Source: JAVBRD01 sp031548365 (GTDB lineage: Bacteria > Bacillota > Clostridia > Christensenellales > UBA1750). Taken from it: a stretch of DNA of 25,169 nt. This document shows positions 1 to 7,647 of the stretch, one piece after another (within the stretch, counting starts at the first letter, position 1; each line of letters starts with the position of its first letter). The notes beneath the pieces are model-generated. The model made no database searches. It was not told where the DNA came from and worked only from the letters and a program-made list of their open reading frames with translations. The stretch covers positions 1-25,169 of the forward strand of contig JAVBRD010000025.1 of assembly GCA_031548365.1 (NCBI GenBank), written 5' to 3'. The translations under genes were made by a program, and so were the position numbers.

Positions 1-92
1 CTTCTACCAAACGCCCCTCGGGGGGGTTTGGGTTCCCACACCCCGCGCCCCCGCCCCCCGCGGGGGGGGGCCCCGCGTCTCTCATAAAAGCA
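1..92. other. Extremely GC-rich, low-complexity window edge
   Basis: The stretch has long C and G runs, including a run of ten G ending near position 70, and a C-run/G-run palindrome around 55–75. I see no gene in it. The neighbouring serine hydrolase stops at 93, so it would be that gene's 3' flank, but there is no T-tract on the minus strand to make it a convincing terminator. It may be a contig-end assembly artefact. Confidence 0.4.
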
Positions 93-1538
93 TCACACAC
101 TCGCCTTGATCAGTGTTTCGTACTGCGCGTCTTCCGCGAGCGAGTACACCCTAAGGCGTACCGATCCATCTTCCGCGCTCCACGCAAAGCGCAACACACG
201 CGGCACAGCGATCTGCCGCAGCCACACGATCAGGTTTCCGTCCTCAACCAGCGACCTCACCGCGAACCGCCCGTCCGCATCGTCCTCCGAGGGCGGCGTT
301 GACACCATGCGCCATCTGTTGTCTGGCGTTACCGGCGCCGTGAATTGACGAATACCCGCATCTCCACGGAACGTAGGGTACTTGATCGTTAACCCCGCTT
401 GCGGGCCTTTCTGATATCGGACAGTGAAGCTGCCCTCATCCCAAATGCGCGCCTCTTTGTCCGAGGCGCCCGCCATGAACGCGGGAATCGCGTCCCTGCG
501 CACCTCAAGATTACCGAGCCGACCGATCTTGTCGAGTAACGCTCCATGCGCTTGGGTGTTTTCGGGCAAAGGCTCGCCAACGCTGGTGAGAATCTCATCG
601 CGAAGCGCGTTCAACGTCCACCCCATGTCCTTCATGCACGCGGTGAACACGCAGATGAGCTCTTTTTCCGGCAGCATGTACACATACTGTCCCAGCATGC
701 CATCCGCGCGGAACCCGCCCATATCCGGCGCGCACTGCCAGAATTGGTAGCCATAGCCCGCCATCCAGTTGGGATCGCCGTCCGGCTTACTCGGCCCAAG
801 GCGGGAAGTCGCGGCGCACAGGTACGCTTCGGAAACCACCCTGCGCCCATCCCACACACCTTTTCCCAGGATGAGCAGCCCCAGTTTCGCCATATCCCGC
901 ACGGTGAGGAAAAGGCCGGAAAAACCGAAAGACACGCCCTCGAGGTTGCGCTCCCACATGCTCGGCGTCATGCCTGTGGGCTTAAAGAGCTTCTCCTGCG
1001 CGTATTCCCAAAGCGTCGCGCCCGTCGTGCGCTGTATGATGGCGCTGACCATGTATGTCGCGCCGTTGTTGTACACAAATTTCGTGCCCGGCGCATGCTC
1101 GACCGGCAGGTCAAGGAACGCCTTGGCCCAGCAAGGCGAGGGGATCATTTGTCCGAGCGTGTCGGTGTCGTGCCCCGTGTTCATGTTGAGCAGGTGGTGT
1201 ACCGTCATGGCCGACTTGTTCTCTCCAGGGTTCTCCGGCGTGATCTCAGGGAAAAAGGACAACACGCTCGCGTGCAGGTCGAGCTTCCCTTCATCCGCCG
1301 CAATGCCCGCGCACAGCGATGTGAAACTCTTTGAACATGAGTACAAAAGGTGCGGCGAGTCCTTGTCGTACGGCTCAAAGTATCCCTCGGCAAACACTTT
1401 GCCTTTCCTGATGAGCGCAAAGCCGTGAATGTCCTTGTTCTCTTCTTCAATGCGCTCAATCAGGCCCAACACCGCTTCCGATGGTACGCCCGCGTCCTCG
1501 GGCGTGATGTGCTCCCACCGGTCTGTTCGTGTCGACAT
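93..1538 (-). CDS. Serine hydrolase, class C β-lactamase-like family
   Basis: The protein has 481 residues and the penicillin-binding/class C β-lactamase fold signature. The SxxK motif is Ser67-Cys-Ser-Lys70 in 'YSCSKSFTS', and the YxN motif is Tyr156-Asn-Asn158. The C-terminal ~130 residues look like the β-rich extension found in many of these hydrolases. There is no signal peptide, so it is probably cytoplasmic. Family members are esterases, D-aminopeptidases or amidases, and the substrate cannot be read from sequence; a true antibiotic-hydrolysing enzyme is unlikely. The ATG at 1538 follows a GGGGGGAG ribosome site at good spacing. The gene appears monocistronic, with its own promoter just downstream of the htrA terminator. 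Family assignment is secure, exact function is not. Confidence 0.85.
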   Translation of the reverse strand: MSTRTDRWEHITPEDAGVPSEAVLGLIERIEEENKDIHGFALIRKGKVFAEGYFEPYDKDSPHLLYSCSKSFTSLCAGIAADEGKLDLHASVLSFFPEITPENPGENKSAMTVHHLLNMNTGHDTDTLGQMIPSPCWAKAFLDLPVEHAPGTKFVYNNGATYMVSAIIQRTTGATLWEYAQEKLFKPTGMTPSMWERNLEGVSFGFSGLFLTVRDMAKLGLLILGKGVWDGRRVVSEAYLCAATSRLGPSKPDGDPNWMAGYGYQFWQCAPDMGGFRADGMLGQYVYMLPEKELICVFTACMKDMGWTLNALRDEILTSVGEPLPENTQAHGALLDKIGRLGNLEVRRDAIPAFMAGASDKEARIWDEGSFTVRYQKGPQAGLTIKYPTFRGDAGIRQFTAPVTPDNRWRMVSTPPSEDDADGRFAVRSLVEDGNLIVWLRQIAVPRVLRFAWSAEDGSVRLRVYSLAEDAQYETLIKASV

Positions 1539-1568
1539 TCGCTCTCCCCCCTTGCATTATTCGGTTTC

Positions 1569-1597
1569 ATTATAGGTCCTTGCGCCTGATAACGCAA
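1569..1597 (-). promoter_or_regulatory. Sigma-A-type promoter for the serine hydrolase
   Basis: On the minus strand a perfect TATAAT (1574–1569) lies 17 nt downstream of TTGCGT (1597–1592). It is 30 nt upstream of the start codon at 1538 and just past the htrA terminator, so the hydrolase has separate transcription. The −35 hexamer is weak. Confidence 0.55.
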
Positions 1598-1603
1598 ATT
1601 CAT

Positions 1604-1629
1604 AAAAAAGGTCGCCCTTGCGGGCAACC
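1604..1629 (-). terminator. Rho-independent terminator of htrA
   Basis: Read on the minus strand, an 8-bp stem (GGTTGCCC/GGGCGACC, one G·U pair) closes a GCAA tetraloop and is followed by six T. It lies about 30 nt beyond the htrA stop codon. Confidence 0.85.
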
Positions 1630-1657
1630 TTCCTCGGGCAACCTTTCTTAGTGTCAG

Positions 1658-2986
1658 CTAGTTTCCGCTCGGAGGCCACACGCGGCGGGGCGCAGGCGTC
1701 GTCTGCGCGGGGGCCGCCCCCTCGCCGGACTGCTCGGTCTCCAGCTTGCTGATGTCCGTTAACGTGAGCGTGAGCTTCATATCGGTGTTTTTATCGTCGC
1801 GATAGATTGTGAGCGTAACCTGATCTCCGACCTTCTTGGTGTTGAGGTAGTTGATCAGATCCTCGAACACATCGATTTTCTGTGAATCAATCATCGTGAT
1901 GATGTCATACTGCTTGACGCCCGCCTTCTCCGCGGGGCCGCCACCCGTGACCTCTCTGACCACAATGCCTTTGGGCACATTGTATGTCTCCGCGAGATCC
2001 CCCACGTCCTGACCCGTGATGCCGATGCCCGCGCGGGACACATAGCCTTTGTCGATCAGCTCATCCACAACGCTCCTGACCACGTTGGAGGGGATCGCGA
2101 ATCCAATTCCTTCGATGGTCGTGCCGTCGTAGTCAACGCCGCCTGATTTCATGGTGTTGATGCCGATGACCTCGCCCCGGTCGTTGAGGAGCGCGCCGCC
2201 AGAGTTGCCCTTGTTGATGGCGGCATCGGTTTGGAGCATGTAGAATGTGCGTCCTTCATCCTGAATTTCGCGGTTGATGCCCGAGACGTAGCCCACAGTG
2301 ACGGTGCTGGCCAACTCGTCGCCCAGCGGATTGCCAATGGCGATGGCCATCTCACCCACGCGGATCTTGTCTGAGTCACCGAGCACCGCAACAGGAAGAC
2401 CGCGTTTCTCGATTTTGATGACCGCGAGGTCGCTGCGCGAATCGGTGCCAATCAGCTTGGCTTCCACGGTGTCGCCGCCGGGAAGCTTGACCTCAAGGCG
2501 GGAGGCCTGGTCGACGACGTGGTTGTTGGTGACGATGTAGCCGTCTTCGGTGACAATGACGCCCGAACCGGAGCCAACGAGCTGCTCACGCGGCTGCGCG
2601 TTCCTGCCTCCACCGCCCCAAGGATTGCCGTAGTACGATGAAAACGAGCTTGTCTGGTAATTGAGAATGCTGACGACGCTGGGGGTGAGGCGCTCGGCGA
2701 CGTCGGGAACCGGGTTGTAGTAGCTGCCGATGTTGGGCATCGCGGTTGTGAGCGAAATCGTCCTCTCGCTCGGAACTGGCACGAGCACGGACGCGCTCGC
2801 CGCCGGAGCCGCTGAGTCCTGCGCGGAGGGTACCGGTGTTGTCAGGCTTTCGGATGCGCTCTGCGCTTTGGGCATGACCGCCAGTACGATCAGCCCTCCC
2901 AGCACCGCGAAAACGACAGCCACCGCAAGGAACGCCACCCAGGTTTTGCGCTGCGGCTTTTGGTTGTAATCAAAGTACTCGCTCAT
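1658..2986 (-). CDS. htrA: HtrA/DegP-like S1C serine protease, membrane-anchored
   Basis: This 442-residue protein has a short cytoplasmic N-terminus, one membrane segment at about residues 15–38, a Ser/Pro/Ala-rich linker, a trypsin-like protease domain at about 95–300 and one PDZ domain at about 325–405. The catalytic triad is visible: His156 in 'TNNHVVD', Asp186 in 'SDLAVIKI' and Ser262 in 'NKGNSGGALL'. The layout is that of Gram-positive HtrA/HtrB/YyxA proteins, which degrade or refold misfolded exported proteins at the outer face of the membrane. The ATG at 2986 has a GAGGAGG ribosome site 7 nt upstream. It is followed by a clear terminator and is probably a single-gene unit. Which B. 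subtilis paralogue it corresponds to cannot be decided here. Confidence 0.93.
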   Translation of the reverse strand: MSEYFDYNQKPQRKTWVAFLAVAVVFAVLGGLIVLAVMPKAQSASESLTTPVPSAQDSAAPAASASVLVPVPSERTISLTTAMPNIGSYYNPVPDVAERLTPSVVSILNYQTSSFSSYYGNPWGGGGRNAQPREQLVGSGSGVIVTEDGYIVTNNHVVDQASRLEVKLPGGDTVEAKLIGTDSRSDLAVIKIEKRGLPVAVLGDSDKIRVGEMAIAIGNPLGDELASTVTVGYVSGINREIQDEGRTFYMLQTDAAINKGNSGGALLNDRGEVIGINTMKSGGVDYDGTTIEGIGFAIPSNVVRSVVDELIDKGYVSRAGIGITGQDVGDLAETYNVPKGIVVREVTGGGPAEKAGVKQYDIITMIDSQKIDVFEDLINYLNTKKVGDQVTLTIYRDDKNTDMKLTLTLTDISKLETEQSGEGAAPAQTTPAPRRVWPPSGN

Positions 2987-3033
2987 GATGTACCCTCCTC
3001 ATATGCAAACGCGTTGTTTTTGTTAGCAATGCC

Positions 3034-3039
3034 ATTATA
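3034..3039 (-). promoter_or_regulatory. Possible −10 element for htrA
   Basis: A perfect TATAAT on the minus strand lies about 48 nt upstream of the htrA start in the 94-nt gap before the aldolase gene. No good −35 hexamer is found at 16–18 nt, so this is a candidate only. Confidence 0.3.
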
Positions 3040-3080
3040 TTCGCATCTTATGAAAAGACCGTGAACGACCTGTAAATAAC

Positions 3081-3953
3081 TTATAACATGGGTCGAAGTT
3101 TCTTGACCATCTCCGCGCGCACATCCGCGGGCGTGGGAGCGATCGGTGCACGGCATGGCCCAACGCGCACACCCTGTTCGTCCAGAGCCGACTTGATACC
3201 CGAAGGGAACGTGCCCTTCATGATGAGCTTGACCGCCTCGTTCCACCGTGTCTGATAGCGCCGCGCGTCGTCAAAATCACCCTTCTCATACGCAGCGAAA
3301 AGTTTTTTAAGAAGCGTGATGCCGGCGTTGGATGGCGCGGAGATGCAGCCTTTGCACCCAGCGATCAAACCCTCGGCAATGAGCGGATCGGAACCAACGA
3401 GCACGCACTTGCCCTCCCCCGCCTTGAGGTAATCCATCAGCTGCGCAAAATCGCCCGAAGAATTCTTGACACCCGCAAGTCCGCGCTCAAAGAGCGCAGC
3501 GATGGTCTCAACCTCGATGTTAAGGCCCGTATTCTGCGGGATGTTGTACGCGAGCACCGGCAGCTTGGCTTCCTCAATCAGCGCTACGTAGTGGTCAAGG
3601 ATCTCCCGCTGGGACAGCCTGACATAGTAGGGCGTGACCACGGATACGGCGTCGCACCCCGCGCGCTCGGCGGCGCGGCAAAGCGCGAGCGACTCGCGCG
3701 TGGATGGCGCGCCTGCGCCCGCGATGACACTCACGCGCCCGCGCACAGCGCTCATTGTCGCTTCGAATAATTGTTCCTTCTCACGCACGTCCATCGCCCA
3801 GCACTCTCCCGCTGAACCCGCGACAAACAGGCCGTCAGCTCCGCCCGCGATCAAGTGCTCAATCAAGCCGGGGAGCGCAGCTAAGTCCAGCTCGCCGTCC
3901 AAAGTAAACGGGGTCAGCATGGCAACGGTCAGTCCGCCAATCGCTTTAGGCAT
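3081..3953 (-). CDS. DapA-superfamily aldolase/lyase, probably not true DHDPS
   Basis: This ~290-residue class I aldolase has a Schiff-base lysine Lys163 in 'GVKNSSGD', a catalytic tyrosine Tyr136 in 'YNIPQNTG' and the 'VTPYY' strand at about 107–110. In authentic dihydrodipicolinate synthase the segment after the Tyr carries an Arg (E. coli Arg138) that binds the aspartate semialdehyde carboxylate; here that position is Asn141. The GTTGE loop is GSAGE (47–51), so the second Thr of the proton relay is Ala. This points to another member of the family (N-acetylneuraminate lyase/2-keto-3-deoxy-acid aldolase-like) acting on an unknown 2-oxo acid. The start at 3953 is chosen because AGAAGG lies 6 nt upstream; ATG codons at 3959 and 3977 are alternatives. 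It overlaps the preceding gene by 8 nt, suggesting translational coupling. Confidence 0.85.
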   Translation of the reverse strand: MPKAIGGLTVAMLTPFTLDGELDLAALPGLIEHLIAGGADGLFVAGSAGECWAMDVREKEQLFEATMSAVRGRVSVIAGAGAPSTRESLALCRAAERAGCDAVSVVTPYYVRLSQREILDHYVALIEEAKLPVLAYNIPQNTGLNIEVETIAALFERGLAGVKNSSGDFAQLMDYLKAGEGKCVLVGSDPLIAEGLIAGCKGCISAPSNAGITLLKKLFAAYEKGDFDDARRYQTRWNEAVKLIMKGTFPSGIKSALDEQGVRVGPCRAPIAPTPADVRAEMVKKLRPML

Positions 3954-4743
3954 TCTCATCCTTCTTTCTCCCGCCATGGGGCGCGTTGGGTCCGCGAAGA
4001 GCGCTCATCGTACGCTCAAGCGCGTCCCTAGACTCGCCCCACGGTTTGTCCGCGTTTCGGTAATCGAACTTCTGCGTGAACCTCTCCAGATCCTTCTCGA
4101 TCTTCTCCAATTTTCGCATCTCAACATCCGGCAACCGCTCAAGAAGCGCCATCAGTTGCTCACCCGAGAGCAGCTCCGCAGCCATGTCCAGCACGTCCGC
4201 GTAGTGCTCAAGACACAGCCCCTTGGACGCGCACACCGCTTCCTGGAACTCGCGTTCCTTTTCCCACAGGTAGACGTAGGAGGCGGTGTAGCGCTTCATC
4301 GTCTCATCCATCCTGCGGCACATGTGGCACGTTTTCCCGCGCGCACGAATGATGCGCGCGGCTTCCCGCGCCGCTCCCGATGCGTCGCCCTTGCGCAGGA
4401 GGACAGCGGCCGCACGTCGGCCGATCGTCTTTTTTTGCTCGCGCGCGACGGCCTCTTGGAGATGCCTCTGCGCGTCAAACGCGTCGCCAAGCACATCCTT
4501 CAGGTGCGTGTGTGACATCAGCGCGTGCGCGAGACGGCTCTGCTTCTCGTGCAGCATGCGGTGGTGACGTGGGCAAAAGCCTTCGCGGTTCGTCTCTATC
4601 CGTCGGTCCGGCTCCATGACAGCACCGCCCAGTACGCTGTCCACAAGCGCTTCCTCTTTATTTCTGTGAATGTCGCATAGCGGGCACTCTCCGTCCGCCT
4701 TGACCGCATCCCATACGGGTATCGTGTCGATGTGGTATTTCAA
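3946..4743 (-). CDS. DUF6062-like protein with two Cys/His metal-site repeats
   Basis: This 265-residue protein of unknown function resembles the clostridial DUF6062 family ('MKYHIDTIPVWDAV', 'GFCPRHHRMLHEKQSRLAHA'). It has a striking internal duplication: Cys20-x2-Cys23 … Cys57-x2-His60 and Cys139-x2-Cys142 … Cys177-x2-His180, each a plausible Zn or Fe-S site. The rest is rich in charged helices. No signal peptide or membrane segment is seen. The start is TTG at 4743, with GGAGG 9 nt upstream. It lies between a methyltransferase-like gene and an aldolase gene on the same strand and overlaps the aldolase by 8 nt. The family name is from memory of the conserved motifs; the function is unknown. 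Confidence 0.8.
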   Translation of the reverse strand: MKYHIDTIPVWDAVKADGECPLCDIHRNKEEALVDSVLGGAVMEPDRRIETNREGFCPRHHRMLHEKQSRLAHALMSHTHLKDVLGDAFDAQRHLQEAVAREQKKTIGRRAAAVLLRKGDASGAAREAARIIRARGKTCHMCRRMDETMKRYTASYVYLWEKEREFQEAVCASKGLCLEHYADVLDMAAELLSGEQLMALLERLPDVEMRKLEKIEKDLERFTQKFDYRNADKPWGESRDALERTMSALRGPNAPHGGRKKDENA

Positions 4744-4766
4744 ACCTTGCCGCCTCCGCCCGTCTG

Positions 4767-5723
4767 CTAACGATATACACCCTCGGCCCTCCAGATGTCG
4801 TGCATCATCTCATAGCGGTCCAGGGCGAGCCCTGTGTACGCGCAATTGGATGTGGAGAAAATGTAGCCGTAACCCGGCATGCCGTCGCGCAGCGCGCGCC
4901 GGACGTCAGCCGCGACAGCTTCCTCCGAGCCCGTTTGCAGCAGCCCGCAGTTGACGTTGCCGATCAAGCAGACCTTCTCGCCCACCAAACGCTTGACTTC
5001 CTTTAAGTCGACACCGCCTTGGGGATCAAGCGAATGGAGCGCGTCCGGGCCGCACGCGACCATCTGATCAAGAATGGGCATGATGTTGCCGTCCGTGTGC
5101 TTGATGGCGAAAAATCCGAGCTGGTGATAAACCCGGATGACCTCATCCAAGAAAGGCGTGATGAACTCGCCGAACATGCTGGGGGTAAAAAACGGGTTGA
5201 CATTGAAGCAGTAATCCGAGCACAGCGCGAATCCGTCCAGCAGGCCCGCGCGCTTGGACAACTCCTCCGCGAGAATCGTCTGCCTCTCAATGCGCTTGCG
5301 TGAGCCCGCGTGGAGCTTCTCCGGCTCCTCGTACAACTGCGCAGTGAACTCCAGCATGCGGTCGCCGTTGGGAATGCTGTGCGTAACATCGCCATGCATC
5401 ATGATGTAGTACTCGTCGCCCGAGAGCTCACGAATACGCTCCAACAGCCGCACGACGCTGTCCAGATCGCCCGGGTTGGGGTGGACGAAAATCGCGTCGT
5501 GATGGTAGCGTTTGGCCGTGAGAACGTAGCAATCCGCCATGTCGTTGATCTGGAGACGCCTTTCATTCGCCGACATCTGATCCCACTGCCCGTAGTGCCT
5601 GTGGGATGGGTGCACTTTGCCGAACGCCTCCATGGTCAGGTAGAACACCAGCTCAAAGTGCGGCACATGTCCGGTGATCGGCTGCCTTTTGAGCGCCGCG
5701 ATAAACCGTTCCTTGGATGTCAT
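4767..5723 (-). CDS. UroD/MtaA-family methyltransferase-like protein
   Basis: This 318-residue protein has the uroporphyrinogen decarboxylase fold, beginning 'MTSKERFIAALKRQ', a typical N-terminus for the non-haem branch of this family. His209 in 'KHTDGN' and Cys259 in 'GNVNCG' occupy the positions where MtaA/MtbA-type enzymes hold zinc for methyl transfer between a corrinoid protein and a thiol or folate. The gene directly follows a RACo-type corrinoid activator, which supports a methyltransferase over a haem-pathway role. A complete set would need a small corrinoid-binding protein, which is not in this window. The ATG at 5723 has AGGAGG 7 nt upstream; a GTG one codon earlier is possible. 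The substrate is unknown. Confidence 0.8.
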   Translation of the reverse strand: MTSKERFIAALKRQPITGHVPHFELVFYLTMEAFGKVHPSHRHYGQWDQMSANERRLQINDMADCYVLTAKRYHHDAIFVHPNPGDLDSVVRLLERIRELSGDEYYIMMHGDVTHSIPNGDRMLEFTAQLYEEPEKLHAGSRKRIERQTILAEELSKRAGLLDGFALCSDYCFNVNPFFTPSMFGEFITPFLDEVIRVYHQLGFFAIKHTDGNIMPILDQMVACGPDALHSLDPQGGVDLKEVKRLVGEKVCLIGNVNCGLLQTGSEEAVAADVRRALRDGMPGYGYIFSTSNCAYTGLALDRYEMMHDIWRAEGVYR

Positions 5724-5749
5724 CACAACACCTCCTCAAGCAATATGGC

Positions 5750-7543
5750 TCAAAACATCATGTTATCCACAAACAGATCCTGAAAGTCCGGGCGGGTGGC
5801 CAGTTCAATGTAGCGCATGGACGCCTTGATCCCGGCTGTCGCCGCGAGCGAGCATGAAGACAGGAGCGCCTGCTGCGCACCCGCTCCGGCCGCGTTGCCC
5901 ACCGATTCGATACGGTCGCGCAGTTCAGGCGGTAATAGCCCAATCTCGCACGCCGCGTCCAGCCCGATGTAGTTACCAAAACCGCCCGCAAGGTACACTT
6001 GTTTTACGTCACCCAATTCCACACCCGCTTCGCGCACGAGCGATATGATTCCCGCCGCGATCGCCGCCTTGGCGAGCTGCACCTCGCGCAGATCGCGCTG
6101 CGTGATGCAAATGTCCTGCTCCGCGCCTTCGGTGGTCGAAGCAAGCAGGAACGCGGGCTTGCCGTCCACCTGAATCACGCGCGCTCTCAGCGCTTCGGCC
6201 GCGCTGTCCGCGTCAATGCGCCCCATCTCGTCGATCACGCGCGCGCGCTTCATCTCCGCGACCGCGTCGACCAGTCCGCTGCCGCAGATGCCGATGGCCG
6301 GCTCTCCCCCAATGGTCTTGATGCTCACGCCTTCAGCGAGCATTACGGCTGAAATCGCGCCGGTCACACCGCCCAAACCGTGGCGGATGTGCGCGCCCTC
6401 GAACGCTGGACCCGCCGCCGTGGAGCAGCAGAGCATTCCCGATTTTGATCCGAGCGCCATCTCGCCGTTTGTGCCGATGTCGATCATCAGAGAAAGCTCG
6501 TCCGATTCGTGCATGCCGCACGCGAGCACCGCCGCGACGGTGTCCGCGCCGACATACCCCGCCACGCAGGGCAGCACGCTCACGCGCGCGAACGGCAAAT
6601 CCACGCCCAGCTCACGCGCTGAAAAGTCCAGAAGGCTTGCCGTCACCGGGTTAAACGGCGTGGTCATGATGGCTGTTGGCGGAAGACCGAGCAGGAGGTG
6701 CATCATCACCGTGTTGCCGACGCATGTCACATGCGCGATATCCTCGGGAAGCACATCGTTTCTCTTGACAAATTCCGCGGCAATATCGGAAATCGCGCCG
6801 CAGATCGCCGCACGGAGCTGCGCAAGGCCTTCGGCGCTCCCGGCGTGCTCACCCCGGCTGATGACGTCCGCGCCAAACGCGCGCTGCGGGTTAAGGCGTG
6901 ACAATACATCGATCTTTTCGCCGGTTTCAAGCGAAAGCAGGTAAGAGGAGATCGTCGTTGTGCCGATGTCCACCGCGACGCCGTACATCGGTGCTCCTGC
7001 GGGGCGAGCGGCGATCAGCCGCTCTCCCCCGCTCCCCGTAAACACAAACGCGTCGGGCGCGAATCCTGTGTCTTTCATGACCTTGGGCAAAGCGGCGAGC
7101 GCGCCGAGGTCCGCAAGCAGATCCTGGCCGACTCCGCGCGACAGGCGCGTAAGATCGTCGAGCGGGTCGTCAAGCGTTGGGGGCACAAGTTTGACAGGAA
7201 CACGGCGCACCGAAGGCTTCAGATCAATCGCCCGGGACACGCCCTCCGTCATGATCTCCGCCCGCGACTTATCAGCCACAAAGACCTCGATATCGGCTTC
7301 GTCGGCGGGCACCGCGCACGCAAGCCTCATGCCCGCCGCGACATCGGCTGAAGACAACAGATCCCGCTCGGCGGCTGTGCAAGGCCCGGCACCTTCGACT
7401 TTGATCAGGCATTTTCCGCAGAAACAGCGGCCCGCACAAGGCGCGGCAATTTCAACGCCCGCGCCGATCAGCGCGTCATACAACGTTTCGCCGGGCTTCG
7501 GCGCGATCTGTCTTGTCTTTGACTGGATGTGGAGCGTGATCAT
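5750..7543 (-). CDS. RACo-type ATP-dependent reductive activator of corrinoid proteins
   Basis: The 597-residue protein has an N-terminal plant-type [2Fe-2S] ferredoxin domain with ligands Cys36, Cys42, Cys45 ('CAGRCFCGKC') and Cys76. A linker follows, then a large ASKHA ATPase region starting near 'GVAVDIGTTTISSYLL' with further phosphate-loop motifs 'MIDIGTNGE' and 'GICGSGLVDA'. This architecture (DUF4445 class) belongs to RACo and RamA-like proteins, which use ATP and low-potential electrons to return inactive Co(II) corrinoid to Co(I). The next gene 26 nt downstream is a UroD/MtaA-like methyltransferase, consistent with a methyl-transfer pathway. The start at 7543 is chosen because GGGGG lies 6 nt upstream and the ferredoxin domain begins there; an upstream in-frame ATG at 7579 would only add a short extension. 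Confidence 0.88.
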   Translation of the reverse strand: MITLHIQSKTRQIAPKPGETLYDALIGAGVEIAAPCAGRCFCGKCLIKVEGAGPCTAAERDLLSSADVAAGMRLACAVPADEADIEVFVADKSRAEIMTEGVSRAIDLKPSVRRVPVKLVPPTLDDPLDDLTRLSRGVGQDLLADLGALAALPKVMKDTGFAPDAFVFTGSGGERLIAARPAGAPMYGVAVDIGTTTISSYLLSLETGEKIDVLSRLNPQRAFGADVISRGEHAGSAEGLAQLRAAICGAISDIAAEFVKRNDVLPEDIAHVTCVGNTVMMHLLLGLPPTAIMTTPFNPVTASLLDFSARELGVDLPFARVSVLPCVAGYVGADTVAAVLACGMHESDELSLMIDIGTNGEMALGSKSGMLCCSTAAGPAFEGAHIRHGLGGVTGAISAVMLAEGVSIKTIGGEPAIGICGSGLVDAVAEMKRARVIDEMGRIDADSAAEALRARVIQVDGKPAFLLASTTEGAEQDICITQRDLREVQLAKAAIAAGIISLVREAGVELGDVKQVYLAGGFGNYIGLDAACEIGLLPPELRDRIESVGNAAGAGAQQALLSSCSLAATAGIKASMRYIELATRPDFQDLFVDNMMF

Positions 7544-7647
7544 GACAATCCCCCAAACCATTTCACGTGTAGATAACACGGAGCGCCGAACTCGCGCGTT
7601 TGCGGCGAATCCAGCGCTTCCGTTTGCTTTTTGGCGATCGGGTGTTT

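Noticed and set aside
546..1334. Plus-strand open frame of about 260 codons
   Set aside because: Antisense to the serine hydrolase with intact SxxK and YxN motifs; Arg/His-rich composition typical of an antisense shadow.
3634..4515. Long plus-strand open frame of about 290 codons
   Set aside because: It runs antisense across the aldolase and the DUF6062-like gene, both with strong family motifs; it reflects high GC and has no recognisable domain.
5750..7543. Possible cobalamin riboswitch upstream of the corrinoid activator
   Set aside because: The roughly 100-nt gap between ispH and this gene is too short and shows no B12-box-like sequence.
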